A program made the translations under genes and the position numbers. Below, in pieces: positions 18,528 through 27,177 of a stretch of DNA of 64,000 bases. Positions within the stretch are counted from its first letter, which is position 1. Each line of letters begins with the position of its first letter. The notes beneath the pieces are model-generated. The model was not told the origin of the DNA, did not search any database, and saw only the letters and a program-made list of their open reading frames with translations. Source of the DNA: Verrucomicrobiaceae bacterium (GTDB taxonomy: Bacteria; Verrucomicrobiota; Verrucomicrobiia; Verrucomicrobiales; Verrucomicrobiaceae); the NCBI GenBank assembly GCA_947466075.1, contig CANIBP010000018.1, positions 27,932 through 91,931 of the forward strand. Direction: 5' to 3'.

Positions 18528-19984
18528 CACGCCAGAACTCCCTTCACGACATGCCCATACACATCGGTCAGCCTGAAATCCCTGCCCGCATAACGATAAG
18601 TCAGCCTCTCGTGATCAAAGCCCAGCAGATGCAGAATCGTCGCGTGCAGGTCATGCACATCGACTTTGTTCTCGACTGCCAGCGCTCCGAAGTCATCCGT
18701 GGAACCGTAAACGGTGCCCGGTTTCGCTCCACCACCGGCCATCCACATGGTGAAGCCACCGGCGTTGTGATCGCGACCGATGCCTTTCTTTTTTGCGACG
18801 TCGTTGTTGTCTGAAGTCGGCGTGCGGCCGAACTCGCCGCCCCAGAGGATCAGCGTGTCCTTGAGCATGTCGCGTTGCTTCAGATCGGTGAGCAGGGCGT
18901 GCAGGGGTTGATCGGCGGCAGAGCAGAGTTCGCGATGACGTTCGTCGTTCAAATCATGCGTGTCCCAGTCGTTGTGATATACCTGCACGAAGCGCACGCC
19001 GCGCTCGACGAGACGCCGTGCGAGCATGAGTTGGCGGCCCATATCGGTGTCGCCATAGAGATCGCGCATGGTTTTGGGCTCGCGGGTGAGGTCGAAGGCA
19101 TCGGTGGCCTCCACCTGCATGCGGAAGGCGGTTTCGAAAGCACTCACACGGCCTTCGAGCAAGGCATCGCTCGGATGCTTCTGCGCGAAGTCCTCGTGCA
19201 TCTGGCGCATGAGATCGAGCTGGCGACGTTGCTCACGTAGGGAGGTGGTGCCGCTGCGGATGTGTTCGATCATCTTTGTCACTGTCGGGTCTTTGGTCGG
19301 AATGCCCGTGCCGCCGCACCACGCGGGCAGGAAGGCATTGCTCCACTGCTTGTCCCCGCTGCTCGTCGTGCCGTTCGGTGATAGCGACACGAACCCCGGC
19401 AGGTTCTGATTTTCCGTGCCAAGGCCATACACGGCCCACGATCCCATGCTGGGCCGCACGCTGGCAAACTCGCCCGTGTTCATCACGAGCTGCGCGGGCT
19501 CATGCACACTCGTCTTTGTGTGCATGGAGCGGATCACGCACAGTTCGTCGGCATGAGTCGCCAGCTTCGGGAACAGCTCGCTGATCTCCATCCCGCTCTG
19601 TCCATGCTTCGCAAACTTGAAGGCCGAGCGCTGCAGCTTCCCGCTGAGCCGCCCCATGCCGCTCGCAACTTCACCGGCAGCCTTTTGGTAATCCTTCATC
19701 ACCTCATCGGCCATCTTACCGTGATACCTCTCCAGCGCGGGCTTTGGATCAAAGGTGTCCACCTGCGAAGGGCCGCCGGTGCAGAAGATGTGGATCACCC
19801 TCTTCGCCTTCGGTGCGAAATGCGGCTTCTTCGATGCCAGCGGCGAAAACGGCACCTCCGCAGCCATGCCCAGCTCCTGCATCATCGCCGCCAAACCAAG
19901 CCCGCCGAGGCCAAAGGCGCTGCGCGTGAGAAAATCACGACGCGTGGAGATAGGACGGATGCTGGAGCAGAGGCGGGGATTCAT
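18527..19984 (-). CDS. DUF1501 family protein, Tat-exported (copy A)
   Basis: A 485-residue DUF1501 protein, a family related to the alkaline phosphatase/sulfatase superfamily. The N-terminus has a Tat signal (STRRDFLTRSAFGLGG, arginines 15-16). The block FCTGGPSQVDTFDPKP (near 67-82) and the C-terminal HDLHATILHLLGFDHERLTY hold Asp and His residues typical of the family's putative metal site. It is very close in sequence to the DUF1501 gene at 23370-24809 over its whole length, so the two are recent paralogues. It lies 44 bases after the DUF1553 gene and its stop overlaps the start of the DUF1592 gene. DUF1501 normally partners a DUF1549/DUF1553 protein; here it also abuts a DUF1592 protein. 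Function is unknown. Confidence 0.92.
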   Translation of the reverse strand: MNPRLCSSIRPISTRRDFLTRSAFGLGGLGLAAMMQELGMAAEVPFSPLASKKPHFAPKAKRVIHIFCTGGPSQVDTFDPKPALERYHGKMADEVMKDYQKAAGEVASGMGRLSGKLQRSAFKFAKHGQSGMEISELFPKLATHADELCVIRSMHTKTSVHEPAQLVMNTGEFASVRPSMGSWAVYGLGTENQNLPGFVSLSPNGTTSSGDKQWSNAFLPAWCGGTGIPTKDPTVTKMIEHIRSGTTSLREQRRQLDLMRQMHEDFAQKHPSDALLEGRVSAFETAFRMQVEATDAFDLTREPKTMRDLYGDTDMGRQLMLARRLVERGVRFVQVYHNDWDTHDLNDERHRELCSAADQPLHALLTDLKQRDMLKDTLILWGGEFGRTPTSDNNDVAKKKGIGRDHNAGGFTMWMAGGGAKPGTVYGSTDDFGALAVENKVDVHDLHATILHLLGFDHERLTYRYAGRDFRLTDVYGHVVKGVLA

Positions 19985-20028
19985 AGTGATTCAAAACTGG
20001 TGATTCAATACGCAGGGACGGCAGTTTT

Positions 20029-23000
20029 TCACTCCATCACCGCAAACTCCGGTGAGAGCAGGAGCGCCTGGCAGAGTTCCTCCCACGCGGTGAGCGGCCT
20101 CGCGGGTTTGTTCGGATCAGCGAAATCCACGCGCGCATCCCAGCGCTGCGCCATGCCGGGCATTCCCGGCATCGCGCTGCCGGGGACGGTGATGCTTGGG
20201 GACCATTGGTAGGGGCCGGCGTCTTTGTCGCTTTGGCCGCTGACGATGAAGTCGAGTGTGTCGCCCTTATTCACAGGCACTTTTGTGAGGTCGGTGCAGA
20301 TCGATTGCGCCTTGGCTTTCCATTCGCCGAGCGGGCCGGTGCGGCTGGAGATGATGCGCGCGACGACGCCCTCGGTCTTCGCATCGGTGTGCGTGAGTTC
20401 GGCGGTGATGTTCACCTCGCCATCGAGCGGCGCGACCCAGCGGCGGATGCTGGACAGGCCGGCGCCAGGGCCGGAGTCGCCGCCCATCGCGTCGAGCATG
20501 ACGCCTGCGCTCTTGCCGTCGGCGGACTTCGCGGTGGCCTTGAACGCCTTGCCGTCGAACGCTGTGATATTGGCGAACGCCTTCACCTTCTTCGCCGCGC
20601 CGTCGAATTCGCCGTAGCCGTATTGCCAGTCCTTTGACTCAGGATGCACGAGGTCGTTCTGCGGATACGCAGCCAGATAAGCTTCAGCGTCCGCGAGTTC
20701 CTGCTCGGTCGGCTGGCGTTGGAAAATGCGGCGGTAGAGTTCGCCGATGCGGCTCTTCTCGTCGGGCAATTCCTTCGTGAGCGCGGCGGCGAGGGTCATT
20801 GCGCTGTCGGTGAGCAGCGGGCTGTTCATCAAGATGAGCGCGCGTGGCGTGAGCGCGGTGCGGCTGCGTTTCGGCGCGCTGAAATTCGGATCGGGAAAGT
20901 CAAAGCTGCGGTAGAGCGAGGGCAGGTTCCTGCGATCCACGAAGCCGTAAACGGTGCGGCGCGTCGTTTCGGCGATCTTTTCGGCCTTGCCGCCCAAGTC
21001 GGACTTCAAGCGGCCGGTGACGCTGAGCAACGCGTCGCGGAAGGGCTCCAGTTCGAGCGGTCGCATCGGAAAATCCGCACGCTGATACGCGGCGGTGAGC
21101 ATGAGGTGCCGGTGCAGTTTTTTGAAACTCCACCCATTCTCCATGAACCACGCGGCGAGGTGATCGAGCAGCGGTTGGTTCGTCGGTTTGTCGCCGCGGA
21201 AGCCGAAGTCGCTCGGCGTGGCGACGATGGGTTCGCCAAAGTGCCAGCCCCACACGCGATTCACGATCACGCGCGCGGTGAGCGGGTTGTCTTTGCTCGC
21301 GATGGCCTGCGCGAGCTGAAGGCGGCCGCTTTTGTCCTTCGGGAATGGCTCGGGCGCGACGTGCCGCAGCGCGGTGAGGAACTGCCGCGGCGCATCCGGG
21401 CCTCTCGTGCCCGCGTTGCCGCGCACGAAGACCTTGCCGTCATACATTTTCTCCGCATCCACAAAGGTCATGGCGCGCACCGGCGCACCGGGATGGTTCA
21501 CGAGTTCGATGAGCGGCTTGGTGACGTCGCGGCGGACGCCGTCGGCGACATCGCGCGTGGAGTAGAGCTGGCTGGTGAGAAAATCCTTGCCGGTGAACAA
21601 GAACGGCGAGCCATCCTCGATGAAGATAGCGCGAAGCGTCTGGTCCTCGGCCTCAGGGAGCGCGTTGGCGCGCTGCACGGTGTTGAGGCGCTCGATGGCG
21701 CGCGGCTCGAGATCCTTAAGCGGCAGGCTGAGTTCCTCGTCCGTCGGCAGGCACGCGAGCTTGAGCGGCCCGCGCCATTTTTCCGCCCACGGCGCGTCAA
21801 TCTGCTTGGCGTAAAGTCCGTTGTAGAGATCGGCGATGTCGCGCAGATTTTTCGGCGCGGCTTTGGAAAAGGCGCGGGCGACGGTGACGAGCAGCTTCTT
21901 GTCGGCATTCTTGCCGTAGCCTTCACACATCGCTTTTGCCTTCGCGGAAAAGTCGGCGTCGCTGAGCGCGGAAAGTTCCAGCCACGGCGTGAAGACCTCA
22001 GCGTGGCCTTTCACCCACTTGTCCCAGGATTTGACCATGCGCCCGTGGACGCTTTGGTGGAGGCCGCGCGGGTCGAGGATGTCGTCTTTGACCTTCTTGC
22101 CCTCGTAGATCGTTTTGAATTCCGAGTCGCGCGCGGCGAGCAGGTAGTCGCCAAGCCGCGAGCGGACGGCGCTCATCGATCGGTCGGCCTCAAAGGCGAT
22201 GACGCGGATGTATTCCGTGCAAGCAGCTTTGTTCTTCTCGGCGTATTCGCGCACTTGCGGCGTGTCGGCCTGCGGCAGCGCAGGCTGGATGTCGGGCTCC
22301 TTGCTGCTCCTCAGCACGGCGTGAAGGCCATAGTAGTCCTTCGTGGTGATGGGCTCCAGCTTGTGATCGTGGCAGCGCGCGCAGCCGATGGTGAGGCCCA
22401 TGAGGCCGCGTCCGATGACGTCGAGCGTGTCATCCAGCACGTCGTCATCGATCCGGCCATCCCGACGCCGCCCGATGCCGAGAAAACCCATGCCTACGAG
22501 CGTGCTGGTGTCCTTCGCAGTGTCGAGTTGGTCGGCGGCGATTTGCTCGATGAGGAAACGGTCGTAGGGCTTGTCGTCGTTGAAGGCCTTGATGACGTAG
22601 TCGCGATACGTGAACGCATTTGGATACGTCGCATCGTTGTTGATGACGCCTACGTTGTCCGCATAGCGCGCCACATCGAGCCAGTGCCGGCCCCAGCGCT
22701 CGCCGTAGCGTGGATCGGCAAGCAGCTTGTCGAGGAGCTTCTCAAACGCCTTCGGGTCGTTGTCGGCGGCGAAGGCGTTCACCTCCGCGTAAGTCGGCGG
22801 CACGCCGAGCAGGTCGAAGTAAGCGCGGCGGATGAGCGTGCGCTTGTCGGCGGGCTTTGAAGATTTGATGCCGACCAGGGCATCGAGCGACGCAGGCTTC
22901 GGATCGATCACCGGCTGGAAAGACCAATGCTTCTTCGAGTCATCAAGGTGCTGCTCGATCTTCGTCAGCATGCGCGCACCGCCGCGCGGATCGGGCGCAC

Positions 23001-23361
23001 CGATTTTCACCCACTCCTCCAGCGCCGCGATTTCTTCATCACTCAGCTTCTTCTTCGGCGGCATCTGCAAATCCTTGTCCGTCCATTTCACCGCCTTGAT
23101 GAGCAACGACTTCGCCGGATCGCCCGCGACCAGCGCCGGCCCCGTGTCGCCACCCTTCAGCGTGCCTTCCTTCGTGTCGAGCAGCAGCCCGCCCTTCTGC
23201 TTCTTCTCCGCGCTGTGACATTCGTAGCAACGCTCGACGAGGAGCGGGCGGATCTTGTTTTCAAAAAGAACCGCTTGCTCTGCCGTCGGCTCCGCAGCGC
23301 ACCATGCGGTGAGCGGAAGCAGCACGAGAGCCGCGAGGACGGTTGTTCGAGAGGGGGACAT
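20029..23361 (-). CDS. PSCyt1-DUF1549-DUF1553 planctomycete cytochrome protein
   Basis: A 1110-residue exported protein. The frame is open upstream to 23670 inside the preceding gene, but ATG 23361 gives a signal peptide (MSPSRTTVLAALVLLPLTAW) and an 8-base gap, so it is preferred. Order: PSCyt1 cytochrome domain with CYECH (45-49) and GGDTGPALVAGDPAKSLL; DUF1549/PSCyt2 (RRAYFDLLGVPPT, RYGERWGRHWLDVARYAD) with a second haem motif CARCH (327-331); DUF1553 (QAIASKDNPLTARVIVNRVW, ATPSDFGFRGDKPT). A beta-rich insert near residues 960-1080 (FDGKAFKATA through QWSPSITVPG) is unusual in position and may be a binding module. The neighbour on each side is a DUF1501 gene, its usual partner. The reaction is unknown; dihaem electron transfer is likely. 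Confidence 0.92.
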   Translation of the reverse strand: MSPSRTTVLAALVLLPLTAWCAAEPTAEQAVLFENKIRPLLVERCYECHSAEKKQKGGLLLDTKEGTLKGGDTGPALVAGDPAKSLLIKAVKWTDKDLQMPPKKKLSDEEIAALEEWVKIGAPDPRGGARMLTKIEQHLDDSKKHWSFQPVIDPKPASLDALVGIKSSKPADKRTLIRRAYFDLLGVPPTYAEVNAFAADNDPKAFEKLLDKLLADPRYGERWGRHWLDVARYADNVGVINNDATYPNAFTYRDYVIKAFNDDKPYDRFLIEQIAADQLDTAKDTSTLVGMGFLGIGRRRDGRIDDDVLDDTLDVIGRGLMGLTIGCARCHDHKLEPITTKDYYGLHAVLRSSKEPDIQPALPQADTPQVREYAEKNKAACTEYIRVIAFEADRSMSAVRSRLGDYLLAARDSEFKTIYEGKKVKDDILDPRGLHQSVHGRMVKSWDKWVKGHAEVFTPWLELSALSDADFSAKAKAMCEGYGKNADKKLLVTVARAFSKAAPKNLRDIADLYNGLYAKQIDAPWAEKWRGPLKLACLPTDEELSLPLKDLEPRAIERLNTVQRANALPEAEDQTLRAIFIEDGSPFLFTGKDFLTSQLYSTRDVADGVRRDVTKPLIELVNHPGAPVRAMTFVDAEKMYDGKVFVRGNAGTRGPDAPRQFLTALRHVAPEPFPKDKSGRLQLAQAIASKDNPLTARVIVNRVWGWHFGEPIVATPSDFGFRGDKPTNQPLLDHLAAWFMENGWSFKKLHRHLMLTAAYQRADFPMRPLELEPFRDALLSVTGRLKSDLGGKAEKIAETTRRTVYGFVDRRNLPSLYRSFDFPDPNFSAPKRSRTALTPRALILMNSPLLTDSAMTLAAALTKELPDEKSRIGELYRRIFQRQPTEQELADAEAYLAAYPQNDLVHPESKDWQYGYGEFDGAAKKVKAFANITAFDGKAFKATAKSADGKSAGVMLDAMGGDSGPGAGLSSIRRWVAPLDGEVNITAELTHTDAKTEGVVARIISSRTGPLGEWKAKAQSICTDLTKVPVNKGDTLDFIVSGQSDKDAGPYQWSPSITVPGSAMPGMPGMAQRWDARVDFADPNKPARPLTAWEELCQALLLSPEFAVME

Positions 23362-23369
23362 GCTTCGCT

Positions 23370-24809
23370 TCAGGCCAGAATTCCCTTCACCACTTTTCCG
23401 TAAACATCCGTGAGCCTGAAGTCGCGGCCGGCGAAGCGATACGTCAGCTTTTCGTGATCCAGACCCATCAGATGCAAAATGGTGGCGTGCAGGTCGTGGA
23501 CATCGACCTTGTTCTCCTGAGCCAGCGCACCGAAGTCGTCCGTGGACCCAAATACAGTCCCACCCTTGACGCCGCCGCCGGCCATCCAAACGGTAAATCC
23601 GCCCGCATTGTGGTCTCGCCCGCCAGCGCGGATGTCGCCAGTGGGCGTCCGGCCGAATTCGCCGCCCCACAAGATGAGCGTGTCCTTGAGCATGTCGCGC
23701 TGCTTGAGGTCTTCGAGGAGCGCAGACAGGGGCTGATCGCAGTCTGCGGCCAGTTCGCGGTGGCGTTCATCGTTGCGCTGGTGCGTGTCCCATCCGTTGT
23801 GATGGACCTGCACCATGCGGACTCCTCGCTCCACGAGACGGCGCGCCAGCAGCAGACGACGCCCCTGCGGGGTATTTCCATACAGGTCGCGAACGCTCCG
23901 CGGTTCACGCTCGATATCAAAGGCGTCGGTCGCCTCCACCTGCATCCGGAAGGCGGTCTCAAAGGAGTTCAGGTGTCCGTCCAAAAACGCGTCCCCAGGG
24001 TGCTTCTGCGCGAATTGCCCGTGGAGACGCTTGATCAAATCCAATTGCCGCCGCTGCTCCGGCAGCGAAGTCGTCTGACTGCGGATGTTGTCGATCATCT
24101 TCGAAATCTGCGGATCTCGCATCGGGATGCCGGTGCCCAACGTCCATGCGGGAAGAAAGGCGTTGCCCCACTGTTTGTCACCGCCGGCAGCGCTGCCACC
24201 CTCTGTGAGGGAGACGAGGCCGGGTAAGTTTTGGTTTTCGGCGCCAAGACCATACAAGAGCCACGAACCCATGCTGGGCCGCGTGCTGGCAAAGTCGCCC
24301 GTGTTCATAAAAACCTGACCCAGTTCATGCACCGAGGTCTTGGTGTGCATCGAGCGGATCACGCACAACTCGTCGGCATGCGTCGCCAGCTTCGGAAAAA
24401 GCTCGCTGATCTCCATCCCGGACTGCCCGTGCCTGGCAAACTTGAACCCCGAACGCTGCAGCTTCCCGCTCAGCCTCCCCATGCCCGCCGCTACATCGCC
24501 CGCCGCCTTTTGATAGTCCTTAATCACGTCGTCCGCCATTTTGCCGTGATACTTCTCCAGCGCGGGCTTCGGGTCGAAGGTATCCACTTGGGAGGGACCG
24601 CCCTCGCAGAAGATCTGGATCACGCGCTTCGCCTTCGGCGCAAAAGGCGGCTTCTTCGATGCCAGCGGCGAAAGCGGTGCCTCGGCGGCCATGCCGAGTT
24701 CCTGCATCAACGACGCCAAACCAAGACCGCCGAGGCCAAAGGCGCTGCGCGTGAGAAAATCACGGCGCGTGGTGAGGGGACGGGTGCTGGAGCAGAGACG
24801 GGGATTCAT
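23370..24809 (-). CDS. DUF1501 family protein, Tat-exported (copy B)
   Basis: A 479-residue DUF1501 protein with Tat signal TTRRDFLTRSAFGLGG and the family block FCEGGPSQVDTFDPKP. It is almost colinear with copy A at 18527-19984, including the identical run MGRLSGKLQRS and long shared stretches around the ELFPKLATHADEL segment. It is the first gene of the long minus-strand block and faces the LysR gene across an 88-base gap, so its promoter should lie in that gap. The next gene, a DUF1549/DUF1553 cytochrome, follows after 8 bases, the standard arrangement for these families. Hydrolase-like fold is known for the family; activity is not established. Confidence 0.92.
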   Translation of the reverse strand: MNPRLCSSTRPLTTRRDFLTRSAFGLGGLGLASLMQELGMAAEAPLSPLASKKPPFAPKAKRVIQIFCEGGPSQVDTFDPKPALEKYHGKMADDVIKDYQKAAGDVAAGMGRLSGKLQRSGFKFARHGQSGMEISELFPKLATHADELCVIRSMHTKTSVHELGQVFMNTGDFASTRPSMGSWLLYGLGAENQNLPGLVSLTEGGSAAGGDKQWGNAFLPAWTLGTGIPMRDPQISKMIDNIRSQTTSLPEQRRQLDLIKRLHGQFAQKHPGDAFLDGHLNSFETAFRMQVEATDAFDIEREPRSVRDLYGNTPQGRRLLLARRLVERGVRMVQVHHNGWDTHQRNDERHRELAADCDQPLSALLEDLKQRDMLKDTLILWGGEFGRTPTGDIRAGGRDHNAGGFTVWMAGGGVKGGTVFGSTDDFGALAQENKVDVHDLHATILHLMGLDHEKLTYRFAGRDFRLTDVYGKVVKGILA

Positions 24810-24897
24810 GATCGAACAATACGCACCGGCGGCCTATGATTTTCGTGACCATGCGCCAAAACTTCCTAAAGTGCTTTAGTCCCAGCCTAAAGCCGTT
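24810..24897. promoter_or_regulatory. Divergent LysR/DUF1501 promoter gap with CTAAAG inverted repeat
   Basis: This 88-base gap must hold the promoters of both the LysR gene and the minus-strand block. A perfect inverted repeat CTAAAGTGCTTTAG (24866-24879) is followed by a third half-site CTAAAG at 24887-24892, just before the LysR start codon. LysR regulators usually bind dyads in the gap they share with a divergent target and often repress their own gene, so this is the likely binding site. I could not identify convincing -35/-10 pairs on either strand. Confidence 0.5.
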
Positions 24898-25851
24898 ATG
24901 TCCACCCCACGCCGCTACTTTAAAGAACTCCGCTTCCGCCAGCTTAGAGCGCTCGTCGAACTTGCACGAAAAGGCAGCTTCACCGCCGTGGCCGAGACTT
25001 TGCAAATGTCCGTGCCCTCGATTTGGCAACAAGTCCGGGCGCTCGAGGAAGAGTTTGGCGTGGCAATGGTGAAGCAGTCGGGCAAGGCCGCCGTGCTCAC
25101 TCAGCAGGGCGAATTACTGGTGCAATTGTCGCAGCCGCTCGTTGAAAGCTTCGACCGCATTCGCGAACTCTTTGCCGATCAAAACCAAAAACTCGCCCGC
25201 CGCATCACCGTAGCCACCACGGCGAGTCTGCTCCTCCACGAGCTGCAAAAGCCGCTCGAACTCTACCGCAAGCGCCATCCTGATGTGCAACTCTCCTTCA
25301 TCGACCGCCCTTCCGCGATGGCGCGCAAGCACCTCGAAGATGGTGAGGCCGATGTCGCCATCGTCGGACAGATCAATGCGCCGAAGCAGCCGCGCATCGA
25401 AGTCACGCCCGTGACCGCCTATCCCTTCGTGCTCGTGTGTCCGATCGGGCATCCACTGCTCAAAGCGAAGACACTGAAGCTTACTGACCTCATCAAGCAG
25501 CCACTCGTTTTGCCCGGCACAGGTGCCAACTCACGCCGCCACATTCAAGATGTCTTCGAAGCCGCTGCACTCTGGCAAAAGGCCAACGTCGCCCTCACCG
25601 CGAGCACCTTCGACATCGTCGTCGGCTACGTGCGCATGGGTTTCGGCATCAGCGTGACCTCGGTAAGCCCGATGATTCTCAAAGAAGCCGCCCAAGGCCA
25701 CAGCAGCTATCGCGGCGTCGCCTTCCGCGATCTCTCGAGGCTCTTTGGCCGTGAGGAGGTCGTGGTGCTCCATCGCAAAGCGAAGCTCGAGCTACCACAT
25801 CACCTGGCGTTTCGCGAAATCGTGGTGAAGGCGCTCCATTCCGGTGAGTAA
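24898..25851 (+). CDS. LysR-family transcriptional regulator
   Basis: A 317-residue LysR-type regulator of normal length. The N-terminal winged helix-turn-helix covers residues 8-70 (FRQLRALVELARKGSFTAVA, then SIWQQVRALEEEFGV), with QQGELLVQL leading into the linker helix. Residues 100-310 form the two-lobed effector-binding domain (RITVATTASLLLHEL, ADVAIVGQI, PFVLVCPIGHPLL, GFGISVTSVSP). It is transcribed away from the long minus-strand block and its end is 6 bases from the end of a convergent DUF1552 gene, so it sits between two blocks of exported cytochrome genes. It probably senses a small metabolite linked to their substrate and controls at least the divergent block. The inducer is unknown. 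Confidence 0.93.
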   Translation: MSTPRRYFKELRFRQLRALVELARKGSFTAVAETLQMSVPSIWQQVRALEEEFGVAMVKQSGKAAVLTQQGELLVQLSQPLVESFDRIRELFADQNQKLARRITVATTASLLLHELQKPLELYRKRHPDVQLSFIDRPSAMARKHLEDGEADVAIVGQINAPKQPRIEVTPVTAYPFVLVCPIGHPLLKAKTLKLTDLIKQPLVLPGTGANSRRHIQDVFEAAALWQKANVALTASTFDIVVGYVRMGFGISVTSVSPMILKEAAQGHSSYRGVAFRDLSRLFGREEVVVLHRKAKLELPHHLAFREIVVKALHSGE

Positions 25852-25857
25852 GAGAAT

Positions 25858-27165
25858 TTAAATGGACTGCTTTAAGTCCGCCAACGTCCCCGTGCTCGAT
25901 CCAAACGCATCCGTCTCCGCACCAAGGTGCTGGAGCATGGAGACGAAGAGATTGCAGAGCGGTTTGTCGTGATCCCCCTTGAATGCGTGGTGCTGGCCGT
26001 GTTTGAGGCCACCACCGGCGAGGAGGATGGGGAGGTTGCTGTTGTCGTGCTTGTTCGCGTCGCCCATGTTGCTGCCGAAGAGGACCATGGTGCGGTCGAG
26101 CAGGCGGGTGTCATCTTCACGCTTGGCGGCGAGGTTTTGGATGAGTTTGCGCAGCAGCACCATCTGCTGGCGGTCAGCATCTTCGAGCTGCTTCACCTTT
26201 TGTGGAGCCTGTCCGTGATGGCTGAGGCCGTGGTAGCCTTCGGTGGTGCTTTCGTGGTCGTCGATCTTGAAGGCTGGCGTGGCAAAGGCATCGACCATGA
26301 GCGTGATGATGCGCGTGGAGTCGGACTCGAAGGCGAGTTGTGCCATGGCGAGCATGAGATCGAGCTTTTCAAAGATGAGCTTCTTGTCCTGGATGTCTGC
26401 AGGCTCGGGCAGCTTTGTGACGGGCTTGGGTTTGAGTTCCCATTCGCGAGCGGTCAGCAGGCGTTCCTCCACCTCGCGCACGGAGGTGAGGTATTGGTCG
26501 ATACGCGAGCGATCATCGCTGCCGAGGCTGCGACTGAGCTTCTTCGTGTGATCCATCAACGTGTCGAGGATGCTGCCGCGCTCGTCGAGTGCGTTGAGTT
26601 GTCGTTTCACCGCTTCAGGATCTCCTTGAACGAACATTCGTCGAAATAAGGCCGGCGCGCTGTCTTCTGCGGGCAGCAAAACGCCATCGCGTGTCCACGA
26701 GAGACTGCGGTTGGCTTTGTCGATGTTCACGCCGAGGTTCAGCGTCGGGAAACGTGTGAGCTGGCCGAGCTTCTCCACCGCGAACTGGTCGAGCGAGATC
26801 TGATTGCGAAATCCGCTCTTCGTCGGCCCGCGTGCGGCCGTGAGGAAGCAGTTTTCCGCGCTGTGCCCGCCATTCACATCGGGATGCGACATGCCGCTGA
26901 AGATGCTGAACTCACTCTTCACATCGGCCAGCGGCGCAAGCGTCTGCGTCAGCTCGTAATCACGCCCGGCGGTCTCCGGAAAGAACGGCTTTGGCAGGAA
27001 ACCGAGGTTGTTCGAGATGATGAGCATTCGACGAGGTCCCTTCACCTGCGCCGCACCACCAAACACCGGCGTCATGCATTCAAGCAGCGGCAATCCCAGC
27101 GTGACACCCGCGCTTTGCAGAAAGCGACGACGCGAGAAGGACTTGGCGATGTGAGGGGCGTGCAT
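25858..27165 (-). CDS. DUF1552 family protein, Tat-exported
   Basis: A 435-residue DUF1552 protein. The Tat motif is SRRRFLQSAGVTLGLPLLE (arginines 12-14). Shared blocks are GGHSAENCFLTAARGP, NQISLDQFAVEKLG, SLSWTRDGVLLPAED and LPILLAGGGLKHGQH, and the end (FGSSTGTLADLKQSI) parallels the other copies. It follows its DUF1592 partner after 12 bases and converges with the LysR gene. It is the third DUF1552 copy in the window. Function is unknown beyond family assignment. Confidence 0.9.
   Translation of the reverse strand: MHAPHIAKSFSRRRFLQSAGVTLGLPLLECMTPVFGGAAQVKGPRRMLIISNNLGFLPKPFFPETAGRDYELTQTLAPLADVKSEFSIFSGMSHPDVNGGHSAENCFLTAARGPTKSGFRNQISLDQFAVEKLGQLTRFPTLNLGVNIDKANRSLSWTRDGVLLPAEDSAPALFRRMFVQGDPEAVKRQLNALDERGSILDTLMDHTKKLSRSLGSDDRSRIDQYLTSVREVEERLLTAREWELKPKPVTKLPEPADIQDKKLIFEKLDLMLAMAQLAFESDSTRIITLMVDAFATPAFKIDDHESTTEGYHGLSHHGQAPQKVKQLEDADRQQMVLLRKLIQNLAAKREDDTRLLDRTMVLFGSNMGDANKHDNSNLPILLAGGGLKHGQHHAFKGDHDKPLCNLFVSMLQHLGAETDAFGSSTGTLADLKQSI
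25864..25879. other. Small inverted repeat at the LysR/DUF1552 convergent ends
   Basis: GGACTGCTTTAAGTCC forms a 5-base stem with a 6-base loop, inside the last codons of the DUF1552 gene and 13 bases after the LysR stop. Its core TGCTTTAAGTCC resembles TGCTTTAGTCC in the LysR upstream repeat (from 24872). It could be a weak bidirectional terminator or a secondary LysR site, or chance. Confidence 0.25.
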
Positions 27166-27177
27166 GGAATCGTGTGG

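Noticed and set aside
20644..22860. A 738-codon plus-strand frame inside the DUF1549/DUF1553 gene
   Set aside because: The opposite strand carries two haem motifs and known domains throughout; this frame has none.
23362..23670. N-terminal extension of the DUF1549/DUF1553 protein
   Set aside because: The extra 103 residues lie inside the DUF1501 gene, are Arg-rich and would hide the signal peptide that starts at 23361.
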